Assembly (NCBI RefSeq): GCF_002024165.1
Contig: NZ_MWQN01000001.1
Coordinates: 5,456,001-5,520,000, forward strand
Direction of reading: 5' to 3'
Length of the DNA stretch: 64,000 nt
Origin: Embleya scabrispora
Lineage (GTDB): Bacteria > Actinomycetota > Actinomycetes > Streptomycetales > Streptomycetaceae
Each line of letters begins with the position of its first letter. Position 1 is the first letter of the stretch. Both the position numbers and the translations under genes were made by a program. The notes beneath the pieces were generated by a model. It was not told the DNA's origin. It worked only from the letters and a program-made list of their open reading frames with translations, and did no database searches. Shown here piece by piece: positions 49,692 through 57,026 of this stretch.

Positions 49692-51392
49692 TCAGTTGGG
49701 CGGCGAAACAAGGCCGACCATCGTGCCCGGGCGCTCCCCGGTGGGCTCGGCGTCGAGCACGGTGGGCACGCCGCGCACGATGGTGGCCCGTACCCCGGCC
49801 GGTCCGCGCGTGAAGCGCCACGAGCCGTCCGGGTTGTCGTAGCGCTTCTCCTCCGGCCGCACCTCGATCTCGTCGAGCGCGAACACCACGAGGTCGCCGG
49901 CCAGGCCGGGGGCGATCACGCCCCGGTCGCCCAGGCCGAAGAAGCCGGCGAGCTTGCCGGTGAGGTTGTGCACCGCCTGCTCGACGCTCAGCAGGCCGGT
50001 GTCGCGCACGTAGCGGGTGAGCAGATAGACGTTCTCGCCGGAGCCGCAGAACAGTTGCAGGTGCGCGCCGGAGTCGTTGATGTTGGTCAGCGTGTGCGGC
50101 TCGGCGAACAGGCCGGCCACGACGGGCTCGTCGAACGCGTCCGGGATGCCGCGCAGGCAGGACAGGATCCCGTTGTGGCCGATCCAGGTGGCCAGCGCGT
50201 CGGAGATGTGCAGCCCCTCCCGGTCGGCGTACTCCTTGAGCGAGATGCCCAGCGGGCCGTGCCCGGTCTCCGAGATGGCCAGGATCAGCGACTCGGGGCG
50301 ATCCAGTCGAGATGTCGACGACGAGACCCGGTTGTCCCAGTCCTCGCGGGCCCGGGCCCGCCACTGCGGATCGGCCAGGGTGGCGAGCTTGGTCTCGGCC
50401 GGACCGTTGATCCAGTGGTTCCACGCGGCGACCCGCTGGAAGGTGAGCGCGCGCTCGAAGTTGAAGAACGGCTCCAGCGGTTTATGCGGCACGTTGGGCC
50501 AGAAGTCGACCCCGTCGGCGCGCAGCCTGCGGTGCAGCGCGATGGTCTGTTCGCGCAGGTAGTCCTCGCGAACGGTGGACGGGATGGCGGTCCACTGGGC
50601 CCGGATCCCGCGCGGCTTGCAGATGCGGGCGAAGCGCTCCACGTCGGCGTCGATGTTGTCCGGTTCGTTGAACCGGGTGATCAGTTGGAGGGTGGCCCCG
50701 GGGTGCCGGGCGAGCACGTCGGCCAGCGCCTCGAACTCGGCGTCCTCGGCGAGCCGGGTGGGCACGGGCTTGAGGTAGCGGTCCTTGTCGAAGACATTGG
50801 TCGACAAGCCGATAGCTCCATGAGTCAACGACTCGTCAAGCAGCGCGGCCATCTCGGCGATCTCCTCGCCGGTCGCCGCGCGCCCCCAGGACGCCTCCGC
50901 GCCCATCACCGTGGTGCGCAGGGTCAGGTGCCCGACGAACCCGGCCACGTTGACCGAGACGGCCTGACCCTCGACCGCGCGGCGGTACTCCGGCCAGCGC
51001 TCCCACGTCCACGGCACCTTGTCCTGGAAGGCGGAGAGGGGGAGGTCCTCCAGAAAGCAGAACAGATCGAGCACGGGCCCACGCGCACTCTCCCGCAACG
51101 GCGCCACCGACATCCCACAGTTGCCGAACACGACGGTGGTGGTGCCGTAGGCGGGCAACGGATCCAGATCCGGGTTCCACCACATGGCCCCGTCGACGTG
51201 CGTGTGCGCCTCGATGAACCCGGGCGCGACGTAGGCCCCGCCCGCCTCCACGACGCGCTCGGCGCCCCCGGCCGGCGCGAGCCCGGGCCCGACCTCCACG
51301 ATCACGCCACCCCTGATCCGCACGTCGGCGGGGGTGGGGGGCGCTCCGGTCCCGTCGACGACGGTGCCTCCACGTACTAGCAGATCGGCCAT
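49692..51392 (-). CDS. D-aminoacylase-like amidohydrolase
   Basis: A 566-residue amidohydrolase-superfamily protein of the N-acyl-D-amino-acid deacylase class. The metal-binding FIEAHTHVDGAMWWNPD (HxH), the downstream VFGNCGMSVAPL with the cysteine metal ligand typical of D-aminoacylases, and DLVVFALDEIEVRPEEKRYD near the C-terminus are present; it is longer than Alcaligenes-type enzymes (about 480). It hydrolyses amide bonds of small N-acyl or cyclic compounds; the substrate is unknown. ATG at 51392 follows GGGAGAA. Its leader contains four 10-base tandem repeats and a large palindrome, suggesting dedicated control. Monocistronic. Confidence 0.9.
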   Translation of the reverse strand: MADLLVRGGTVVDGTGAPPTPADVRIRGGVIVEVGPGLAPAGGAERVVEAGGAYVAPGFIEAHTHVDGAMWWNPDLDPLPAYGTTTVVFGNCGMSVAPLRESARGPVLDLFCFLEDLPLSAFQDKVPWTWERWPEYRRAVEGQAVSVNVAGFVGHLTLRTTVMGAEASWGRAATGEEIAEMAALLDESLTHGAIGLSTNVFDKDRYLKPVPTRLAEDAEFEALADVLARHPGATLQLITRFNEPDNIDADVERFARICKPRGIRAQWTAIPSTVREDYLREQTIALHRRLRADGVDFWPNVPHKPLEPFFNFERALTFQRVAAWNHWINGPAETKLATLADPQWRARAREDWDNRVSSSTSRLDRPESLILAISETGHGPLGISLKEYADREGLHISDALATWIGHNGILSCLRGIPDAFDEPVVAGLFAEPHTLTNINDSGAHLQLFCGSGENVYLLTRYVRDTGLLSVEQAVHNLTGKLAGFFGLGDRGVIAPGLAGDLVVFALDEIEVRPEEKRYDNPDGSWRFTRGPAGVRATIVRGVPTVLDAEPTGERPGTMVGLVSPPN

Positions 51393-51410
51393 GGGGCTTC
51401 TCCCTATTAC

Positions 51411-51440
51411 TGGTGATTGCTGGTGATCACTGGTGATCGC
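51411..51440. repeat. 10-bp tandem repeats in amidohydrolase leader
   Basis: TGGTGATTGC, TGGTGATCAC, TGGTGATCGC in direct succession, then a decayed CGGTGCCGGA. The 10-base period equals one helical turn, starting 19 bases upstream of the ATG. Confidence 0.75.
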
Positions 51441-51491
51441 CGGTGCCGGACCTGCCGGGGGGCGGGTACGGCTGGCAGCTTCCGGCTGGAT

Positions 51492-51514
51492 TTACGTTAC
51501 GTGTTGTAACTTAA
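51492..51514. promoter_or_regulatory. Large dyad operator upstream of the amidohydrolase
   Basis: TTA-n-GTTAC-n5-GTAAC-n-TAA, perfectly symmetrical in all stated positions, in an AT-rich pocket 100 bases upstream of the start codon. Size and form suit a TetR-like dimer; no regulator gene is adjacent. Confidence 0.6.
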
Positions 51515-51576
51515 CCTGGTGAACTATTCAAGGGGGGTGAGCGGTTGGCGCGGGAGAGGGGCGGAGCGGGACGGAG

Positions 51577-52288
51577 CGGGGTGACGGGGCGGGAGGAGGG
51601 CGGCCGGGTCGGGTCCTCCGCGTGGCCTTCGAGGGGGTCGGGCGCTTGCGGCGGGCGTTGCGCCTTGGGTTGCGGGTGGCCGGTGCGGGGTTTGTCCGGC
51701 GCCAGGGGCCGGCCGCCGCCGGCGCTCGGGGCTCCGAGACGGAGGGCTCCCGACGAGACGGGTGTGTTGGTCGGCGAAAACCGGCTGGCAACGGGGGGCA
51801 GGGAGGGCGGCCGGGTTGGGTCCTCCGGGGGGGCTTTCCCGAGTGGGTCTGGTGGCTTTCGGCGGGCGTTGCGCTTGTGGTTGCGGGTGGCCGGTGCGGG
51901 GTTTGTCCGGTGACAGAGGTCGGCCGCCGCCGGCGCTCGGGGCTCCGAGACGGAGGGCTCTCGACGAGACGGGTGTGTTGGTCGGCGAAAACCGGCTGGC
52001 AACGGGGGGCAGGGAGGGCGGCCGGGTTGGGTCCTCCGGGGGGCTTTCCCGAGTGGGTCTGGTGGCTTTCGGTGAGCGTTGCGCTTGTGGTTGCGGGTGG
52101 CCGGTGCGGGGTTTGTCCGGTGACAGAGGTCGGCCGCCGCCAGCGCTCGGGGCTCCGAGACGAAGGGCTCCCGACGAGACGAGCGGCTTGCTCACCGAAA
52201 ACCGGCTGGCAACGGGGGAGCGGGAGGGCGGCCGGGTTGGGTCCTCCGGAGGGCTTTTCCGAGTGGGTCGGGGCGCTTCGGGGGCGTT
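51577..52288 (+). repeat. Left half of mirror-image repeat array, about 3.4 units of ~210 bp
   Basis: Units begin near 51577, 51787, 51998 and 52208 (spacings about 210, 211 and 210); the last is cut at about 52288. Each has GGCGGCCGGGT, GGGTCCTCCG, GTGGCCGGTGCGGGGTTTGT, GCTCGGGGCTCCGAGACG and CGAAAACCGGCTGGCAACGG in that order. Unit boundaries carry a type A variant (GTCGGCGAAAACC) at the first two junctions and type B (CTCACCGAAAACC) at the third. Spacings that are not all multiples of three, and openness in several frames, argue against a coding repeat. Confidence 0.92.
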
Positions 52289-52640
52289 TGAAGAGGAGTT
52301 GGGGTTCGAAACCGGATCGCGATCGGTGGTTGTGGGCTTCGAGCTTCGGTGACCTGCGGTTTTGTGGTGTCGAGGGCGTAAGTAGGACGTCGAGTGCCGG
52401 TTTCGTGTGCCCCGGCCCCCTCGACGCCGCTGTGAAGACCGAATTCGCGCACTCACAGCCGATTTCAGGGGTTACGACCCCACCGAGGCCGTCGAGGAGA
52501 CCGAAAGTGCCCACCGGGCGCCGAAGCCGGATCCCGAGGCGCCCGAAACAGCGGCCACCCGCACTGACCTGCGGTTTTCTCCCACACCGAGGTTCCGGCA
52601 CCTGCGCAATCCGGGTTCGTGAACCTTCGTCAGCCACATG
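52289..52640. other. Core of the mirror-image repeat array
   Basis: About 350 bases unlike the flanking units. It contains a 14-base direct repeat, TGACCTGCGGTTTT, at 52350-52363 and 52565-52578. No convincing gene: open frames have no ribosome binding site or recognisable domain. Confidence 0.6.
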
Positions 52641-53340
52641 CCACCGCCCGCCGAAAGCCACCCGACCCACTCGGGAAGGTTGCCCGGAGGACTCGACCCG
52701 GCCGCCCTCCCTGCCCCCCGTTGCCAGCAGGTTTTCGGTGAGCAACGTGCTCGTCTCGTCGGGGTTTCGAGTCTTGGAGCCCCGTACGCTGGCGGCGGCC
52801 GACCCCTGTCACCGGACAAACCCCGCACCGGCCACCCGCAACCACACGCGCGACGCCTGCCGGAATCACCCGGCCCACCCGAAGAGGTGCCCCGGAGGAC
52901 TCGACCCGGCCGCCCTCCCTGCCCCCCGTTGCCAGCAGGTTTTCGGTGAGCAACGTGCTCGTCTCGTCGGGGTTTCGAGTCTTGGAGCCCCGTACGCTGG
53001 CGGCGGCCGACCTCTGTCACCGGACAAACCCCGCACCGGCCACCCGCAACCACACGCGCAACGCTCACCGAAAACCACCAGACCCACTCGGGAAAGCCCC
53101 CCGGAGGACCCAACCCGGCCGCCCTCCCCGCCCCCCGTTGCCAGCCGGTTTTCGCCGACCAACACACCCGTCTCGTCGAGAGCCCTCCGTCTCGGAGCCC
53201 CGAGCGCCGGCGGCGGCCGACCTCTGTCACCGGACAAACCCCGCACCGGCCACCCGCAACCCAAGGCGCGACGCCCGCCGGAAACGCCTGGCCCCCTCGG
53301 CGAGGCTCCGGCGGCAGGGCTGACCCGCTCCCACCCCCCG
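52641..53340 (-). repeat. Right half of mirror-image repeat array, inverted orientation
   Basis: The same unit in reverse orientation, with boundaries near 52725, 52933 and 53142 (spacings 208 and 209), the first and last units being partial or diverged. The junction variants are B, B, A reading outward, mirroring the A, A, B of the left half. The outermost unit shares the CCTTGGG-type variant (CAACCCAAGGCGC here) with the outermost left unit. It abuts the stop of the imine-reductase-like gene. Confidence 0.92.
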
Positions 53341-53345
53341 CCGTG

Positions 53346-54257
53346 TCAGCGCCCTTCGTTGCCACCGCCACCGGTCGGCGGGCGGCGGATGCCTTCGAAG
53401 ATTCGGGCGAAGCTTTCCTTGCCGTGGCCTGCTGTGATTTGGCGGTCGATCAGGTGTTGTACGACGGCGATTACCTCCGTGCCCACGCCCTGGTCTCGGC
53501 CGGCCTCGGCGATGGTGTCGACGGCGGCCTTGTTGAACGTCAGGCTCTGGGTTTCGGCCGTGTAGTCGGCGCTGTCGAAGTGCTCCGCGTGGCCCGCCAG
53601 GCCGCCGGTCATCGCGGTGAGCCAGGGGGCCGCCATCTCGGCGAACTCGGCTGCCGGGACGCCTTCGCTGCCGACCAGGGCGGCGCCGTAGGCGAAGCCG
53701 GCGAACATCGAGTACATCGAGCCGAGCAGGGCCAGGTCGTAGAGCGAGGCCAGGCCCGCGTCCTCGCCGAACCAGCGTGCGCCGCCGAGCAGTTCGAGCA
53801 GGTTGCGGTGGGTGTCGAAGGCCGCCTGCGAGCCGCTGTACAGGAGCGAGGCGACGGGCAGGCCGATCATCTCCGGGATGGCCATGATCGCGCCGTCGAG
53901 GTATTCGATCCCGTGTTCGGCGGCCCAGGTCGCGGTCTCCCGGGCCTGATTCGGGGTCACCGTGGTCACGTTGACCACCAGGCGGCCGGCGAGCGGGTCG
54001 ACCAGCGCGGCCAGCGTGTCGCGGACCGACGCGTCGTCGAGGAGGCACACCACGACCACCGGCGAGGCGCGGACCGCTTCGGCGGCGCTCGGGGCAAGCG
54101 TGACGCCGCCCTGGGCGACCAGGTCGTCGGCGCGGCCGGCGGAGCGGTTCCAGACGGTGGTGGGGTGACCGCCCCGGTGGATCGCGCCGGCGATGGCCCG
54201 GCCCATCGCGCCGAGGCCGAGGACGGTTACGGGGGTGTGGGGCTGCTGCGCGTTCAT
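53346..54257 (-). CDS. NAD(P)-dependent dehydrogenase, imine reductase-like
   Basis: A 303-residue beta-hydroxyacid dehydrogenase-fold protein. The Rossmann motif VTVLGLGAMGRAIAGA is at the N-terminus; VWNRSAGRADDLVAQG is the following cofactor-specificity region, where the arginine favours NADPH. The C-terminal all-helical domain has YDLALLGSMYSMFAGFAYGAAL. The conserved lysine of 3-hydroxyisobutyrate dehydrogenases is not seen where expected, which is the pattern of imine reductases, many of which come from streptomycetes. Natural substrate unknown. ATG at 54257 follows GGAGAA. The promoter region has a 7-base inverted repeat (54393-54417) and a G-rich tract. Confidence 0.88.
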   Translation of the reverse strand: MNAQQPHTPVTVLGLGAMGRAIAGAIHRGGHPTTVWNRSAGRADDLVAQGGVTLAPSAAEAVRASPVVVVCLLDDASVRDTLAALVDPLAGRLVVNVTTVTPNQARETATWAAEHGIEYLDGAIMAIPEMIGLPVASLLYSGSQAAFDTHRNLLELLGGARWFGEDAGLASLYDLALLGSMYSMFAGFAYGAALVGSEGVPAAEFAEMAAPWLTAMTGGLAGHAEHFDSADYTAETQSLTFNKAAVDTIAEAGRDQGVGTEVIAVVQHLIDRQITAGHGKESFARIFEGIRRPPTGGGGNEGR

Positions 54258-54285
54258 GGGTTCTTCTCCAGGTGTGACGAGGAAT

Positions 54286-54335
54286 GGGAGGGGAGGGGAC
54301 GGGAGGGGACGGGAGGGGAGGGAGTGGGAGGCGGG
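54286..54335 (+). promoter_or_regulatory. G-run tract with quadruplex potential
   Basis: At least eight runs of three or four G separated by one or two bases, built from repeats of GGGAGGGGAC, on the template strand of the imine-reductase-like gene's leader, 29 bases from its start codon. Confidence 0.6.
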
Positions 54336-54392
54336 CGAGACGTTGGTGTTCGGCGCCGGGATCCATCCTTGATCGACGCACTCCAGTCGACA

Positions 54393-54417
54393 AGTACCTA
54401 CTAATTTGTGAGGTACT
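54393..54417. promoter_or_regulatory. AGTACCT-n11-AGGTACT operator
   Basis: Perfect 7-base inverted repeat in an AT-rich stretch between the divergent imine-reductase-like and Ser/Thr-rich membrane protein genes; a second TACTAA occurs just to its right. HxlR/MarR-type sites in related loci look similar, but no such regulator gene is in the window. Confidence 0.5.
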
Positions 54418-54575
54418 AACGAATTGGTAAGTATCGAGGCGGGCAGCCATGGCGCCGGCCGTTCGTGTCGCCCTCCGGCTCGGAATCGGGGGAACTCCCC
54501 ACGTCCTGCGAACAGGTGGTCGGTTTTCGCCCGGACGTCTTTCGGCGTCCATCCGGGACCGGCACAATCGCCGCC

Positions 54576-55682
54576 ATGGCGATGATCGAGACCCGCGAAC
54601 CCGTCGGCGAGCGGCTGAAGTCCGGTGTGCTCGGGCTTCTTTCCGGCGGCGTGATCGGCGGCGCGCTGGGCTGCTTCGTGGTCGGGTGCATCCTGGAGCG
54701 CTGGCAGATCTGCGTGATCGGGGTCGGGCTCTTCCTGCTCAACATGGCCGCGTGGGCCGTCGGTGGGCGCGTCCAGCGGACCCGGGACGTCCGCGCGCCG
54801 GCCCGCCTTGCGCTGGCCGTGATCGAGAGCCGGCGCGCCCTCGGCAGCGATACGGCCGACATCCCGGTCGAGTTCGAGTTGACCGTGGCGCCGGACGAGC
54901 GCACGGCGTACCGGGTGAAGATGCGTCAGGACCTCAACCTGGTCGACATCCCCGACTACCGGCCGCGTGGGGTCGTGGTCGTGGAGTACCGCCCCGACGA
55001 CCTGTGGGACGTCAAACTCGTCACCGAGCCGACCGAGGAGTGGGCCCGGCGGGCGAGTGTGGAGACGGTGGACTCCGCGCCGGAGTCCGCCATGGTCGAG
55101 GCTCCGGCCGGTGACGGTTCGTTCTGCCTGCTCGCCACACTCGGCCTGCTGGTCGGCGCGGGGATCGTGGTGCTGCTCTTCCGGGCGGAACTGGCCGACG
55201 AGATCGGCGATTCGACTACGACGACCACGTCCTCCTCGTCCTCCTCCTCGTCCGAGACGACGGTCACGAGCAGCGTCTCGGCGAGTACGACCGTCTCCGG
55301 CACCGCGTCGTCCGACTCGATGCTGGCCGATGGGGAACTCCGCCGGCTGGTCGGTTCGCTGGTGAGCGGGATGCACACGGGCAATGCCGCCACGTTCACC
55401 ATCGACGAGCACGGGATCTCGATGAAGGGCGTGCTCGGCACCCCGGCCGACCCCGGCGCGGTGATCGACGTGAATACGCTGCCGCTGGAGCGGTTGCCCG
55501 CACTGGTACGCACCGCGCAGACCAAACTGGGCATCGCCGAGCCGAATTCGTGGCGGATCACCTTCGAGCCGGCCGCCGGCTCCGGGGCCGTGGTCATCCG
55601 GGTGACCGTGACCGGGTCCGAGGGGAAGGCGTCGCTGGAGGCGGATACCGAGGGCCGGATCACCAAGCGCAATCCGCGCTGA
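54576..55682 (+). CDS. Membrane protein with Ser/Thr-rich linker, unknown function
   Basis: A 368-residue protein that I do not recognise. Two hydrophobic segments near the N-terminus (about 15-65, GLLSGGVIGGALGCFVVGCI and CVIGVGLFLLNMAAWAVGG) precede a cytoplasmic-looking beta domain with VEFELTVAPDERTAYRVK. A third helix (LLATLGLLVGAGIVVLLF, near 190) is followed by a tract of Thr and Ser only (TTTTTSSSSSSSS) and then a soluble C-terminal domain. The tract is made of ACG/TCC/TCG codons and may vary by slippage. ATG at 54576 is chosen (next ATG two codons on); the frame extends to 54465. Confidence 0.78.
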   Translation: MAMIETREPVGERLKSGVLGLLSGGVIGGALGCFVVGCILERWQICVIGVGLFLLNMAAWAVGGRVQRTRDVRAPARLALAVIESRRALGSDTADIPVEFELTVAPDERTAYRVKMRQDLNLVDIPDYRPRGVVVVEYRPDDLWDVKLVTEPTEEWARRASVETVDSAPESAMVEAPAGDGSFCLLATLGLLVGAGIVVLLFRAELADEIGDSTTTTTSSSSSSSSETTVTSSVSASTTVSGTASSDSMLADGELRRLVGSLVSGMHTGNAATFTIDEHGISMKGVLGTPADPGAVIDVNTLPLERLPALVRTAQTKLGIAEPNSWRITFEPAAGSGAVVIRVTVTGSEGKASLEADTEGRITKRNPR

Positions 55683-55847
55683 GGTCGACCGGGCCGGTCC
55701 GTCGCGCTCGCGCCGGCACGGGATCATCGGGTTCGTGATCCGCCGTCACCGTCCCGCGAACCCGGGTGAATCCTTTTGCGCCCGCCGCGCCTCTCATGCG
55801 TGTGCGGACGACCACCTCGTCCGCCCGCATCCCATCGGGAGGACCCC

Positions 55848-55940
55848 ATGACCGTAGTCGTCATCGTCGTCGCGGCAGCCGCGCTGCTGCTGTGCGTGTG
55901 CACCGTCACGCTGCGCCGCCGGAGGCGTCAGCGTGGCTGA
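55848..55940 (+). CDS. 30-residue membrane peptide upstream of the ECF sigma gene
   Basis: A short open frame from ATG 55848, four bases after GGGAGGA, encoding a hydrophobic helix (VVVIVVAAAALLLCVCTV) followed by a strongly basic end (LRRRRRQRG). Its last eight bases overlap the GTG start of the sigma factor gene, so its translation would couple to it. It could be a leader peptide that sets sigma synthesis or a small membrane partner. Too short for gene finders; the ribosome binding site and overlap are the evidence. Confidence 0.6.
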   Translation: MTVVVIVVAAAALLLCVCTVTLRRRRRQRG

Positions 55941-56511
55941 CCACACCTGGCCCGGCGCGGTCCTGGTCGCCGCCGCGCAGCGCGGGGACGTCGACGCGCT
56001 CACCGCGCTGGTGCACGGCTCCCACCCGCACGTGCGCCGCTTCGCGCACACATTGTGCGCCACCCCCCAGGACGCGGAGGACGCCGCCCAGGAGGCGCTG
56101 ATCATCCTCTATCGCAAGATCGGCATGCTGCGCGCCTCGGGGGCACTGGCGTCGTGGATGTTCCGGATCGTCCGCAACGAGTGCCTGCGTCGCACGCGTG
56201 CCCTGGTCCACCACGCGTCGGCCGATGGGTCCGACCCGTTCGACATCCCGGGCGGCGCCGCGCGCTCCGCCGAGGAGGACGCCCTGCTGCGTCTGGAGGC
56301 CGAGCGGGTCGCGGCCGCCGTCGCGGCCCTGCCCGACGACCTGCGGCAGGTGCTGGTCATGCGGGACATCCAGGGGCTGCCCGGCCGGATGGTCGCCGAC
56401 CGGCTCGGGATCGGCACCGCCGCGATGAAGTCCCGCCTGCATCGAGCCCGTTCGGCGGTACGCGAGGCCCTGCGCGACGAGCCGTCCCGTAGTGAGGAGA
56501 ACCGACGATGA
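55933..56511 (+). CDS. ECF-type RNA polymerase sigma factor
   Basis: A 192-residue extracytoplasmic-function sigma factor. Region 2 has FAHTLCATPQDAEDAAQEALIILYRKI and ALASWMFRIVRNECLRRTR; region 4 has LPDDLRQVLVMRDIQGLPGRMVADRLGIGTAAMKSRLHRAR with the helix-turn-helix. No zinc-binding anti-sigma domain is encoded in the operon; the adjacent genes are a 30-residue membrane peptide before it and a small CPMCW membrane protein after it, which may be the regulators. GTG at 55933 is the start; its stop overlaps the next gene by 4 bases (ATGA). Confidence 0.92.
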   Translation: MADHTWPGAVLVAAAQRGDVDALTALVHGSHPHVRRFAHTLCATPQDAEDAAQEALIILYRKIGMLRASGALASWMFRIVRNECLRRTRALVHHASADGSDPFDIPGGAARSAEEDALLRLEAERVAAAVAALPDDLRQVLVMRDIQGLPGRMVADRLGIGTAAMKSRLHRARSAVREALRDEPSRSEENRR

Positions 56512-56888
56512 CGCCCGACTCGACTCCGACCACGCTCGCGAAGACACGCGCCGCCGAGCCCGATTCGGTTCGGCCGGCCGCCCACGACGCGCAGGCCGCC
56601 CTCGCCGCGCACGCCGTTCACGTCGTGCCCAAGCCCGGCGGCTTCGCCAGTGCCACCGTCCCGCGCCATCTGGCCCGGGGCGCCGTCGGGTTCGGCGCGC
56701 TCGTCGCGTCACTGGCCCTGCTGCCGGTCGCCGGTTGGGTGAGCCTGCTGCTCGCGCCGGTCGGCCTGCTCGCGTTGCGCGGTTGCCCGATGTGCTGGGC
56801 GATCGGCCTGATGGAGACCATCTCGGCCGGCCGGCTGCGCCGCTCCTGCGCGAACGGGAGGTGCGAACTCACCCGCCCCGCCAAGTAG
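56508..56888 (+). CDS. Small CPMCW membrane protein in ECF sigma operon
   Basis: A 126-residue protein with a hydrophilic N-terminus (1-45) and two adjacent membrane helices (about 55-95), the second ending in LRGCPMCWAIGLMETI, then SCANGRCEL. The helices resemble the YgaP/DUF2892 membrane module, where the cysteine segment is conserved. The CxxC and two further cysteines could bind a metal or sense redox state at the membrane and act on the co-translated sigma factor; this is inference from gene order. ATG at 56508 overlaps the sigma stop codon. Confidence 0.8.
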   Translation: MTPDSTPTTLAKTRAAEPDSVRPAAHDAQAALAAHAVHVVPKPGGFASATVPRHLARGAVGFGALVASLALLPVAGWVSLLLAPVGLLALRGCPMCWAIGLMETISAGRLRRSCANGRCELTRPAK

Positions 56889-56899
56889 GGGCCACGCGT

Positions 56900-56931
56900 C
56901 CGGCGGATCCTGCCGAGCCGGGATCCGCCGG
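56900..56931. terminator. Stem-loop terminator
   Basis: CCGGCGGATCC (56900-56910) pairs exactly with GGATCCGCCGG (56921-56931) around a 10-base loop, 12 bases past the CPMCW gene and between it and the convergent PhyH gene. Confidence 0.85.
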
Positions 56932-56942
56932 GCCGACCCCGG

Positions 56943-56976
56943 CCCAGGACCCGAGCCCCGCCCAGGACCCGAGCCC
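56943..56976. repeat. 16-bp tandem duplication
   Basis: CCCAGGACCCGAGCCC at 56943 and again at 56961, 18-base period, between convergent genes. Confidence 0.6.
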
Positions 56977-57026
56977 GGCCGGAAGCCCAAGCCCACCCCC
57001 GCAAACCGCGAAGACGCGGCCCGGCC

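Noticed and set aside
52303-52313. GGTTCGAAACC, a tRNA T-arm-like sequence
   Set aside because: No matching acceptor, D or anticodon arms around it.
51577-53340. CRISPR array or insertion sequence
   Set aside because: Units are about 210 bp with no short repeat-spacer pattern, no cas gene, no transposase frame and no target-site duplication.
51622-53371. Open frames running through the repeat array on both strands
   Set aside because: Several frames are open at once, unit spacings are not all multiples of three, and there is no start site or domain; treated as noncoding.
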